Notes: generated by a model from the sequence alone, not told the origin. A stretch of 9,151 nt of DNA from CAYLLT01 sp964591605 (GCA_964591605.1 CAZQEN010000313.1:1-9151); one strand, 5' to 3'; positions 1 through 7,806 are shown, counted from the stretch's first letter. Program-made: numbers and translations.

Positions 1-1138
1 CCGCCAGGGCGAGCAGCGAGGCAGCCTTCACATCCGCGTCCGTGCGATCGCCGGCGTGCTTCATCCGGCCGCTCAGCCGCGTGAGCGCATCGACGAGCGA
101 GAACACCGTGAACCGCCCGCTCCGCTGGGCGCTCTTCAATGCCTCCTTCGCCAGGGCACGCGTGATGCCCCGGTTCGAGAGCAGCTTGAGCAGCTCGTCG
201 GTGTTCTCGCCGACGCTCGTGGCCATCGCCTTGCGGATCACGCGAACGAAGCCGTCGCGGCGCTCATCGCGCCGGGCGACAAGCCGCTCGATGATCCGCC
301 GGATCTCGCTGAACGCCTCGTGGACGTTGGCCGTGTGTTTGCGGCTGAACTCCACGACCTCGACCGCGTCCCAGACGATGTGATTCTGGCACACCGCCTG
401 GAACCAGAACGTCTGCACGCCGACCGACCGCTTGCCCACCTCCGAGTTCCACAGGAAGAAACCCGGAGCGAAGGCCTCGCCGTCGATTTCCGTCCAGCCC
501 GTCGGGTCGATCAGGAACACGAACATGTCCTGCTCGCCCCGGTACAGGCCGGTGCCGCCGCGGGGTGGGGTCGTCGGACCCGTCTCCCACGGCGGCGTGT
601 CCTCGGCGCCTTCCGTCGCGTCGGCCGGGGAGTCGTCACCGCCCGCCGGCAACCCGCCGGGCGCGAACGCGGCCTCCTGCGGCGGCTGGAAGTCCGTCGC
701 GAACTCCCGCACCATCGACAGCAGGTCCGCGTCGTACAGGCGCGTGTAGCTCGCGCCGTGAATCGACCGGACCATCGCGTTCGTCTCGCCGGCCGTGGTC
801 AGGAGCTGCAGGGGCTTGTTCCCCTCGGGCAGCGTTTCCAGGAACACCTGGCTGGCCGTCGTGGCCGTCATCTTGTTCACCGTGTCCCTGCTGACCCCCG
901 CCAGCGAGCAGAGCTGCGAGAAGCTCCAGTCGTTGAGCGGGAACGCCCCGTCATCCCCGAGCATCAGCCGCAGCCGGCTGCCGCACGGATCGACGCGGAC
1001 CTCGGTTGGCGGATGCCACCGATCGATCGACCTGGACTTGACCTCCTGGCAGTGCCGCCAGAGGTCGTCAAACGTCGTGAAACACTCGTCCGGCCCGCGC
1101 CGGAACAGTTCCTCACTGGCACGTGTCAAATTCTGCAT
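1..1138 (-). CDS. DUF932 (phage/plasmid-related) family protein, C-terminus cut off by window edge
   Basis: I translated this frame by hand: it is open from an ATG at 1138-1136 to base 1 (about 379 residues) without a stop, so the C-terminus lies outside the window. The start is supported by an AAGGAGGT Shine-Dalgarno sequence at 1145-1152, six bases upstream. The translation has the pattern of DUF932, a family of unknown function common on phages and plasmids: FPLNDWSFSQLC (residues 66-77), a region around 118-140 with VRSIHGASYTRLYD, and VCQNHIVWD (249-257) followed by EFSRKH and a helical, Arg-rich stretch. Residues about 153-198 form an acidic, Pro/Gly-rich low-complexity linker splitting the domain in two. 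GC is about 72% in one sampled line, far above the neighbouring Argonaute-fusion gene, so it probably belongs to the resident element rather than to the defence cassette. The family's molecular role is not established. Confidence 0.85.
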   Translation of the reverse strand, partial: MQNLTRASEELFRRGPDECFTTFDDLWRHCQEVKSRSIDRWHPPTEVRVDPCGSRLRLMLGDDGAFPLNDWSFSQLCSLAGVSRDTVNKMTATTASQVFLETLPEGNKPLQLLTTAGETNAMVRSIHGASYTRLYDADLLSMVREFATDFQPPQEAAFAPGGLPAGGDDSPADATEGAEDTPPWETGPTTPPRGGTGLYRGEQDMFVFLIDPTGWTEIDGEAFAPGFFLWNSEVGKRSVGVQTFWFQAVCQNHIVWDAVEVVEFSRKHTANVHEAFSEIRRIIERLVARRDERRDGFVRVIRKAMATSVGENTDELLKLLSNRGITRALAKEALKSAQRSGRFTVFSLVDALTRLSGRMKHAGDRTDADVKAASLLALA

Positions 1139-1144
1139 CTGAAA

Positions 1145-1169
1145 ACCTCCTTCCGGCCCATCCGGGCCG
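1145..1169 (-). promoter_or_regulatory. Shine-Dalgarno of the DUF932 gene with a GC hairpin directly upstream
   Basis: Read on the minus strand, a perfect 6-bp stem CGGCCC-GGAT-GGGCCG (plus-strand arms 1154-1159 and 1164-1169) ends almost exactly where the AAGGAGGT ribosome binding site (1145-1152) begins. The spacer to the ATG is six bases. The site fixes the start of the DUF932 gene. A stable stem abutting the RBS could affect ribosome access, but nothing else shows regulation. Confidence 0.6.
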
Positions 1170-1208
1170 TGAAAAGACCTTCCCCATGCACCACCGGGCA
1201 CTCGGGGC

Positions 1209-1228
1209 TGCCGCGCTGGCGCGCGGCA
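1209..1228. repeat. perfect inverted repeat in the gap between DUF932 and Argonaute-fusion genes
   Basis: An 8-bp perfect stem, TGCCGCGC with GCGCGGCA, encloses a 4-base loop. There is no T-run on either side, so it is not a standard intrinsic terminator. It lies in the 205-base non-coding gap (1139-1343), in which I see no convincing promoter. Confidence 0.5.
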
Positions 1229-1310
1229 TCACCGAGGACCTGCTCTTCACTGTCAGACGAAGTCAGCTTTCAAAGACGGGTTATGGTGTGATCGCTTACG
1301 GACGACTCAT

Positions 1311-1343
1311 TTTGCTTCGTCTGCTTCAGTCGGGACGAGCAAA
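1311..1343 (-). terminator. stem-loop immediately after the Argonaute-fusion stop codon, putative 3' end of the operon
   Basis: The minus strand reads TTTGCTCGTC, then a 12-base loop, then GACGAAGCAAA. The arms (plus 1334-1343 and 1311-1321) pair over 10 bp with a single bulged base. The stem begins at the base after the TGA stop (1344-1346). The loop side carries no long T-run in either direction, so classic Rho-independent termination is doubtful. A processed or protected 3' end is equally possible. Confidence 0.4.
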
Positions 1344-4300
1344 TCAAATGAACCAAGGGGTTCGTTCGAGCACGCTGTGAAGGCGGAATGCGCCGCCTTG
1401 TCGTAGAAAGGCGGCTGTCAGGTAAGCGATGTCGCCGGCATACTTCGTTGTGATGGGTTCCCCGCACAAGGAATCTGTCGAAGACCAATTGAGCTTGGTC
1501 AGCGATAGAATCTGCGTGGCAAGGGCCTTCAGGTCAACGGCTGACGTGGGGCCGTCCGGATGATAGCGCCAGCAATTGACCTCCAGCATGATGGGTGTGC
1601 CTAGAGCCTTTCTGTAAGGGTTATACCCTGTCGTGCTTAGAAAGAGCTGCGTTGGTGAGGACAGGACGTAGCTGCCCCTGCTCAAACTTCCATCCGTTTC
1701 CGGCCGGCTGTCATACAGCCGAACGATGTGATGCGTGTTGATCCACACGAACGTGAACACGCCTGCGGAGCGCACCTGACGGGCCGCTGCGAGAATTGCG
1801 TCACGATCGTCTCTTGAAAACCGCGCTGTGTAGTGGAAGTAGATGTTCGGTGTCGGTGAGAGCTTCAGCCGTTCCAGCGTGCTCTTGACCAGCGCACTCA
1901 GATGCCTCGTGCGTTCCTCGTATGCAAATGCCTGTGTGTTCCCCGAGTAAAACAACCAACGTCCGTACTCATTAAAGACATTGGCGTACCCCATCAACCG
2001 CGCCTTGTCGGACGAACCCTGCTGCGTATAAGAGAGACCTACAAAAAAGTCAGCGTCTGGAATTCCCTGCGGCAGCACCCACGGGACAACACCGCACTTT
2101 GCCACTATGTTCAGCGCTAGGTTCAGGTCCTTCCAGTCCGGATTCTCCAGCGTGGGTGTATCCACCATCTGGCATGGCATGCCGGCCTCGAGCAGAAGAC
2201 GTTTCGTACGATAGTATGGCGAGGCAACGTCATCAAGAGAAAAGCCGAATTCAGGCGCATGGACGAGCATGATGCGCGAAAGGGAAGGGTCCCCAGCCCA
2301 GGTATGGTGCTCATTAAGAAGCCGTTGACACTCGGTCGCCGCCGTTTCGGCGTTCGGGACCGTGATAATGTTGGCATAGCTGAAGCGGGTTCTGAAGGTG
2401 CGTTCTGACCCACGGTACTTGTATTTGCCTGCCTTGAGCCTGTCGATCAGGCCGACCATGTGGGACCGATACTTCTGCTCGACCACTGGCACAAGCTCGA
2501 TCTCGCGCGAGTCCTGTTCGTAAACCCCGTAGCGCGTAATCCCGTCCCTCACATCAGGAGTGTCCTTGTGGAAGCCGAACTCCACGTGAGGCTCTGCGAT
2601 CGTCCTTACCTGCAGTGCCTGCTGAGCCCGGGAGTCCCGCGCCAAGGGCAGAGCATTATTCCCGAGATGAACATCGAAACCAGAGAATGGAATTGGAAAG
2701 ACTGAACGGGAAATGTCGTCAACGAGTGCTTGAGTCCATTCAGCGCGAACGCGGGCTGCGGACGATGACGCCGATAAACTCCGCTGCTTAATCTCGCGGC
2801 TGAGATCAAAACTGACTCTTCTCTCTGCAAGCACTTTTTTAATCAAGCGTACGGGAAGATCGGGGATCACGTCGGCGGGAGGAACTCGAACCACCTGGTC
2901 ATAATCGTACAACCGGAGCTGCACCCACTCGGAGTCCAGAGAAACAATCTGACCACGGTCCCACCGCTCCGTCCGGCCCACCGCAGACCGCCCGATCAAC
3001 TCAGAAGGTTGCAGATGAGAAAGCAGCTCTACGATTTTGAGCGCGTTCTTGACTTCGAGCGTGAAGTCCAGGCAGAGGTATGACCTCTCATTGTATTCTC
3101 GGATGGCAAAACTATAGGCCGAGAGCAGACGAACACATGTGTCAACTTCTGGTGAGTACCGCTTATAGTTTCCTCGGCGATGAGCTGTCAACACCCCGTA
3201 GCTCAAACGATCAATAAACCAGCCCTTTCCTGTCAGGGCATCCTTCAATGACAGGAGAAACTCTCGCCGCTTATCGCGAAAGATGGTGTACTCGACGGCG
3301 CCGGAGTTTGGCCGCCGAAGCTGCAGTGGATACAGGTTTGTGAACTCTGTTGGGGCGACCTGCTCGCCCAGCTGGCTTTGGGCGAAGCGCCGATCTGGCT
3401 CACTCAGTAGGGTGACAACTGTCTCGGATTCCTTGACATCGTAAATCGGTGGCGGAAGCCCGAGCTCCTCCATCGCCTTCCGCATACTGCGCGTGCCCTC
3501 GCTCAGAGCACGTACAAATGCCGCGCCAGCCTGATCCCTCATCTCCTTGAGCCATTCAATCAGCTTTGGGTTCCGCGGAGTGTGGATCAGCGACTGCTCA
3601 GCAAGTGAGAAATGCGGTGGAACAGCCGTATTCCGTTGGATGAGAGTTCCGGGGCTTCTAACAACGAACGCGTCTCGAAAGTATCGACACTCGATTGGCC
3701 AGCCGTGGGCATAGTCTCGATGCGCGACGGCATTTACCACCGCCTCGTCCACGGCGATCAACGGATATTCGGGTTCCTCGACGAAGCCACCGTCTGGCCG
3801 ACGCATCTGATAGACCTTGAACAATGCTGATTCTCGGATCACGGAGCGGAAATCGCGGATCTGTTTTGTGACAGGCCCGGTGAACAGCTTGTCGAGGCTC
3901 GGCGGCCCGGGATCGGGATCGGCGTAGGAAGACTCATAGCGCAGGAGCCGGATTGAACTCGATGCGAGGACCCGCTGAGGGTTAGCTGCAAAAAACAAAA
4001 GGCCGGCGTTCGTGAAATCATACCCATCACTGCGCCGACTCAATGCACCGAGCTGATACAGCAGTTCTTCGTCACTGAGCGTACTGCCGACAGCGGCGTT
4101 CCATGTGTGTCGCACCTCCCGGAGCAAGGCATCATCAAGATCGGCCGGCGAGTAGGAGCAGGCGAAACTCAGCTCGAAATCGACGATCCGCTTATTGCGG
4201 CGAATCTCCTCTCGCCTGCGGTCATCCAACAGCTCGTTCTGGCTTCCATGACGACGCCACGACCTTGGCCGCCCCTCGTTAGTCTCGCAGATCGCGTTCG

Positions 4301-4703
4301 GGGTATACGGCACGAGAATGACAATCAGCTTGTTTGCAGACCCCTCGCAGTCGAGGCAGTCGAGGAGGACGATTTCCGCAGCGTGGTTCCTCAACTCTTG
4401 ATGATACGAGCAGAGCGAGTTTCGCTGAGTTTCCGTGAGATGGCCCACGCCTTTCAGCTCCCCGCTGCGGGAGGCGCCGAGGACGATAAGGCCGCCGAGC
4501 TGATTCGTATTGGCGAATGCGGAGATGCACTCAACGACCTGCTCTTTCAGATTTCGGCATTCACTACCTGAGACGCAGCCGTTCGTTCCGCGACGGCAAG
4601 CCTCCTTGCGCTCGAAGTACTGATCTTCAAAATCCACGTCGTTGCCGGCCGCCAGTCGCCGCAGCAGCTCCTCCTGATTGTCGAACGCCTCTTTGGGAAT
4701 CAC
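1344..4703 (-). CDS. AlbA_2 (Schlafen-like)-GHKL ATPase-Argonaute (MID-PIWI) fusion protein, predicted defence effector
   Basis: This is a 1119-aa protein with a GTG start preceded by GGAGGT at six bases. Residues 20-170 resemble AlbA_2: E26-x4-E31-x-K33, then SAFANT...GG (61-71), GASRSGELKGVG (76-87) and SWRRHGS (148-154). Residues 210-435 match the GHKL/HATPase_c_4 part of COG2865-type proteins: DEAVVNAVAHRDY (319-331), FRD...SPGTL (342-354), TPRNPK (375-380) and EGTRSM (402-407). Residues about 455-700 look like the APAZ/N-PAZ-like part of prokaryotic Argonautes. MID (about 740-880) keeps the guide 5'-phosphate pocket pattern Y830, K834, Q845, K869. PIWI (about 880-1119) has FFVGLSY, HYTARFS, RGSYVL, TTGYNP, LTKLNWSS and ITTKYAGDIA, ending in hydrophobic WFI as full-length Argonautes do. 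By eye the catalytic aspartate positions are S891, T959 and G1090, so slicing is unlikely. I infer a guided sensor coupled to a Schlafen-type effector. It lies 24 bases after the MmeI-type gene. Its GC, about 50%, is low for this window. Confidence 0.88.
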   Translation of the reverse strand: MIPKEAFDNQEELLRRLAAGNDVDFEDQYFERKEACRRGTNGCVSGSECRNLKEQVVECISAFANTNQLGGLIVLGASRSGELKGVGHLTETQRNSLCSYHQELRNHAAEIVLLDCLDCEGSANKLIVILVPYTPNAICETNEGRPRSWRRHGSQNELLDDRRREEIRRNKRIVDFELSFACSYSPADLDDALLREVRHTWNAAVGSTLSDEELLYQLGALSRRSDGYDFTNAGLLFFAANPQRVLASSSIRLLRYESSYADPDPGPPSLDKLFTGPVTKQIRDFRSVIRESALFKVYQMRRPDGGFVEEPEYPLIAVDEAVVNAVAHRDYAHGWPIECRYFRDAFVVRSPGTLIQRNTAVPPHFSLAEQSLIHTPRNPKLIEWLKEMRDQAGAAFVRALSEGTRSMRKAMEELGLPPPIYDVKESETVVTLLSEPDRRFAQSQLGEQVAPTEFTNLYPLQLRRPNSGAVEYTIFRDKRREFLLSLKDALTGKGWFIDRLSYGVLTAHRRGNYKRYSPEVDTCVRLLSAYSFAIREYNERSYLCLDFTLEVKNALKIVELLSHLQPSELIGRSAVGRTERWDRGQIVSLDSEWVQLRLYDYDQVVRVPPADVIPDLPVRLIKKVLAERRVSFDLSREIKQRSLSASSSAARVRAEWTQALVDDISRSVFPIPFSGFDVHLGNNALPLARDSRAQQALQVRTIAEPHVEFGFHKDTPDVRDGITRYGVYEQDSREIELVPVVEQKYRSHMVGLIDRLKAGKYKYRGSERTFRTRFSYANIITVPNAETAATECQRLLNEHHTWAGDPSLSRIMLVHAPEFGFSLDDVASPYYRTKRLLLEAGMPCQMVDTPTLENPDWKDLNLALNIVAKCGVVPWVLPQGIPDADFFVGLSYTQQGSSDKARLMGYANVFNEYGRWLFYSGNTQAFAYEERTRHLSALVKSTLERLKLSPTPNIYFHYTARFSRDDRDAILAAARQVRSAGVFTFVWINTHHIVRLYDSRPETDGSLSRGSYVLSSPTQLFLSTTGYNPYRKALGTPIMLEVNCWRYHPDGPTSAVDLKALATQILSLTKLNWSSTDSLCGEPITTKYAGDIAYLTAAFLRQGGAFRLHSVLERTPWFI

Positions 4704-4709
4704 CGACGC

Positions 4710-4716
4710 ACCTCCA
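4710..4716 (-). promoter_or_regulatory. strong Shine-Dalgarno (TGGAGGT) that sets the GTG start of the Argonaute fusion
   Basis: The minus strand reads TGGAGGT, then six bases, then GTG at 4703-4701. It falls inside the 24-base gap after the restriction-modification stop codon (4730-4728). This supports translation from a shared mRNA and supports GTG over any later ATG as the true start. Confidence 0.75.
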
Positions 4717-4727
4717 CGCGCTGCGCT

Positions 4728-7700
4728 TCAGCCTGAAGAGCGGGCCTGATTGAGTCGAAGAAGGTTTGATAATACCCGCTCGTCGACTTCGCCCCGAAGC
4801 GAGCCGAGCGGGGGACTGCCTGGCAGGGGCTGGCCAGCGCCGATTTCACTCCAGACCTCGGCCCAATCCTGGGACCAGCCGCCGTCGGAGTCGGTGGCGG
4901 CGTAGGCGGCGAGGACGGCTCGGTCGAGCTGTTCGTGGGCGAGGCGGAGCCAGGTGGGCCGCTCGTTATAGAGATTGGTGAGCGTGCGCTTTTTGAGGAG
5001 GGCGTCCCGGGCAGCGGCTGCCATAACGGCCGAATGACGGATCAGCGGGCGGGCTTCGGGGGGAACATCGGCGAAGTCATCCTGCGCGTCAATGCGCGCA
5101 GTGATCGCCTCAAGCCACTCCGGCGGATTCAGCCAACGCTCACGCAGCTCGTTCAGCGCCTTGGCCGCCTCGGCAATCCGCTGGTAGATCGGGTCGCGCT
5201 CAGGCTCCTTGCCCGGCGGCCAGGGAAAGGGAAAGGTCTCAAAGCACGTGCTGGGCGTATATCGGGGGCGATCTTCAAGCTGGGTGCCCATTCGCAGTGA
5301 CCAGAGTACATGCAGTGCGCTCGACAGAACGCCAAAACAATACTCGTCCGTGCGCGCGATGACGGTGAGCTGATGCGAAGGACGATTCTCTGCGGAGAGC
5401 CAGGAGAAGACGCGATGTTTTGCAACCTGGGGAACGACCACGAATCTGCTCAGGCCGGCAGTCGCAGCTCGAAAATCAGGCGCCGGGCGTGCAAGCATCC
5501 ACCAGCGCCTGCGTTCTGCCGAGTTACGGACCTTGTCCCGCTCTGGTTTCACGTGGACCCGAACGTATTCGATCGGTGCCTCATACTGCGAGGCAGTGCT
5601 CAGATTCTCCTCCGGACCAAAGTCGATGATCCAGTTGCCTTCATATCGCTGGACAACATCGATGCCGTTGTACCAAGGTGCAAGCACCTCAGAATTGCGT
5701 CGTCCATTCGGATTGCCGGCCGCGGCGAGTATTTGCCGCGCTCGTTCGTGCGTAAGCTCGAACTTACCTTTCTTACAAGCTCCTACAAACCCGATTCCGG
5801 CGTTTTCCACGAGAGGACGGGCCTGAGTTGTATCTGGTCCTGCCGTGAGGGCTGGACTGATCTCTGTCACGAGCCGGCCGTCAAGATACCTCGGCTCGTC
5901 TGTCTGCGACGTGAATCCCACCATTGAGACATGGACAGCAGCGCCGTCGAGAATCCAATCGCGATCTGACCATGCCATGAAAACTGTGCCGTTGGTCTGG
6001 ATTCTTTCAAGCACCCCACGGTTGTCAGAACCGCGGATGCCCTGTGTGGCGAGGAGTCCGGCGCGCGTGCTCGCCTTTGCTGCAATCGCCCGCCGCGCCA
6101 GCTCGAACCAATAGCAGCACAGATCAACATTTCGCGACAGGTCATGGGCGGAATGCAGCGAGGCGATGTACGTATCATCGACGCCGCTGTCCCGATAGAG
6201 CTTTGAGCCCAGGAACGGCGGATTCCCAATGATGAAGTCGGCTTCGGGCCAGCTTGCCGGGCCGGTGCATGTTGCGCCCTCACGCTGAGTCGGGACTGGC
6301 TGGCCCGGCTCGTCCGCCCAGGCGAGGATCGCGTCGCGGCATTCGACCGTCGTGAGCGGTGCGAGGATCGGGTCTTTGGGCGCGATGAAGCCGTTGTCGC
6401 GCATCCATTGGAGATAGCCGATCCAGATGACCACCTGGGCCAGCTCGGCGGCGTAGGGGTTGATCTCGATGCCGGCGAGCTGCGTAGGGCGCACACGGGG
6501 GAACAGACCCAAGCCAATATCCGGCCGGGCGGCGAACGTGATGACCTGTTTTTCGAGCTCCAGAAGCTGCTGGATGGCCACGTAAAGGAAATTGCCCGAT
6601 CCGCACGCGGGGTCGAGGATTTTCACGCCCGCGAGGCGGTCGAGGAACGCTTCGATGGCTTTGGCGATGTCGGATTCGTGCTTGCGCTTGGTTTCTCTGG
6701 TTTTGGCCTTGTCGCGGCGCTCGATGAGGGCCTGCACCTGTGTCTGGACGGCCTCCCACTCACGTTTGAGCGGAGCCATCACCACTGGCTCGACGATGAG
6801 CATGATGTCTTCACGGCTGGTGTAGTGCGCCCCGATCTGGGCGCGCTTATTCGGGTCGAGCGAGCGCTCAAAGAGCGTCCCAAAGATGGCGGGCTCGACA
6901 GCTCCCCAATCTTGCTCGGCGGCCTTGAGCATGATCTCAATCTCGTCCGCCGTCAGGCCCAGCGCGGGGGAATCGTCAAAGAGCCCGCCATTGAACCATG
7001 CAATCTCGTCTGCCCCAAAATCCCCGCCGGTCTTCATCGCCCCGAAAAGCTGCGTGAGCAGGCCGGTCAGGCGTTCCGGCTCCTTCCGACCACGCTCCAG
7101 TAAGCGCTTGAAGACACCCGGCGGCAGGAGGCGCACGTCCTCAGCGAACAGGCAGAACATGGATTTCATGAGGAAGTGCGCGGCCCCGTGCGGCTCGTGG
7201 CCGCGGTCGTGCAGACCCACTGCAATGCGGCCGATCTGCTGGGCGACTTCCTCGGTGACGCGCTGCGTCGTGATCTGCGGCCGGAATGAATCCGGGTCGG
7301 TGAAGATGCGCCGCAGGTTTGCGAGGTTCTCCGGTTCCGCCAAATCAGCCAGCGCAATGGCATGCACCTGCTTGATCGTGCCGGTGAAGTTGGTGTGGAT
7401 CTCGGTTCGGGCGATGTCGCTGACGACGAGCAGCGGCGGGTTTTCGAGCGCCTCCCGGTATTGCAGGAGCTGGCGGTACGCCTCATTCAGATCCCGATAC
7501 TTGCCCTTGCGTTTGTATTCCCACCCGAACTTGCCGCGCCACCAGACATCGGCGAAGCCGGCGTCGCCCCGAGATCCGCGGGATGCGCTTCCGGTGACGG
7601 TCACGCCTTTCTCGAAAGTGTATTCCGCCCCGGTCGCATCGTGCTCGGCCGGGGTTGGCTGGCCGAGCATCCGGCACAGGTCGATGAAATGTTCCTGGGA

Positions 7701-7772
7701 GGCCGCGCGCTCCGGAAGCTCGACGCGTGACCACTTGGCGACGAACTGCTGCGGGCTCAGTCCCTCAGGCAT
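4728..7772 (-). CDS. MmeI-family (type IIL) bifunctional restriction endonuclease / adenine-N6 DNA methyltransferase
   Basis: This 1014-aa single-chain enzyme is the right length and layout for MmeI-type enzymes. The N-terminal nuclease shows D75-x9-E85-x-K87, the same D-x9-ExK spacing as MmeI, so cleavage looks possible. A helical spacer (about 100-310) leads to the methyltransferase: motif X-like GAHYTSRED (314-322), a charged helical insert (335-380), motif I DPACGSGNFL (387-396), GIEINPYAAELA (434-445) and the N6-adenine catalytic motif NPPF (517-520). The target-recognition domain is about 620-850, with FVVVPQVAKHRVFSW (777-791) and RYTPSTCFETFPFPWPP (837-853). A C-terminal helical part follows. 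In this family S-adenosylmethionine is methyl donor and cleavage cofactor, one strand of an asymmetric site is methylated, and the cut falls some 20 bases away; no separate methylase is needed, and none is seen here. The site itself cannot be read from sequence. The ATG has no Shine-Dalgarno (see the promoter entry). It probably shares a transcript with the downstream Argonaute fusion. Confidence 0.93.
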   Translation of the reverse strand: MPEGLSPQQFVAKWSRVELPERAASQEHFIDLCRMLGQPTPAEHDATGAEYTFEKGVTVTGSASRGSRGDAGFADVWWRGKFGWEYKRKGKYRDLNEAYRQLLQYREALENPPLLVVSDIARTEIHTNFTGTIKQVHAIALADLAEPENLANLRRIFTDPDSFRPQITTQRVTEEVAQQIGRIAVGLHDRGHEPHGAAHFLMKSMFCLFAEDVRLLPPGVFKRLLERGRKEPERLTGLLTQLFGAMKTGGDFGADEIAWFNGGLFDDSPALGLTADEIEIMLKAAEQDWGAVEPAIFGTLFERSLDPNKRAQIGAHYTSREDIMLIVEPVVMAPLKREWEAVQTQVQALIERRDKAKTRETKRKHESDIAKAIEAFLDRLAGVKILDPACGSGNFLYVAIQQLLELEKQVITFAARPDIGLGLFPRVRPTQLAGIEINPYAAELAQVVIWIGYLQWMRDNGFIAPKDPILAPLTTVECRDAILAWADEPGQPVPTQREGATCTGPASWPEADFIIGNPPFLGSKLYRDSGVDDTYIASLHSAHDLSRNVDLCCYWFELARRAIAAKASTRAGLLATQGIRGSDNRGVLERIQTNGTVFMAWSDRDWILDGAAVHVSMVGFTSQTDEPRYLDGRLVTEISPALTAGPDTTQARPLVENAGIGFVGACKKGKFELTHERARQILAAAGNPNGRRNSEVLAPWYNGIDVVQRYEGNWIIDFGPEENLSTASQYEAPIEYVRVHVKPERDKVRNSAERRRWWMLARPAPDFRAATAGLSRFVVVPQVAKHRVFSWLSAENRPSHQLTVIARTDEYCFGVLSSALHVLWSLRMGTQLEDRPRYTPSTCFETFPFPWPPGKEPERDPIYQRIAEAAKALNELRERWLNPPEWLEAITARIDAQDDFADVPPEARPLIRHSAVMAAAARDALLKKRTLTNLYNERPTWLRLAHEQLDRAVLAAYAATDSDGGWSQDWAEVWSEIGAGQPLPGSPPLGSLRGEVDERVLSNLLRLNQARSSG

Positions 7773-7778
7773 GCCGAG

Positions 7779-7806
7779 ATTATCGCCGCCGGATCGTGGC
7801 CTGCAA
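7779..7806 (-). promoter_or_regulatory. candidate promoter of the cassette placed for a leaderless mRNA, with nearby palindromes
   Basis: On the minus strand a GATAAT (-10-like, plus 7779-7784) lies 16 bases after TTGCAG (weak -35, 7801-7806), and only six bases separate it from the ATG at 7772. Transcription would start at or next to the A of ATG, matching the absence of a Shine-Dalgarno there. Perfect palindromes GCAATTGC (7803-7810) and CGATATCG (7821-7828) overlap or precede the -35 and could be operators. The 68-base gap to the upstream gene is just large enough for this arrangement. Confidence 0.4.

Noticed and set aside
56..1291. Long plus-strand open frame (411 codons) opposite the DUF932 gene
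   Set aside because: It is Arg/Pro/Ala-rich with no family pattern, and the minus strand gives a clear DUF932 protein with an RBS. It is a high-GC antisense shadow.
1139..1343. Promoter for the DUF932 gene (TTGAAA at 1268-1273, minus strand)
   Set aside because: No acceptable -10 box follows at 16-18 bases, so the hexamer alone is not enough.
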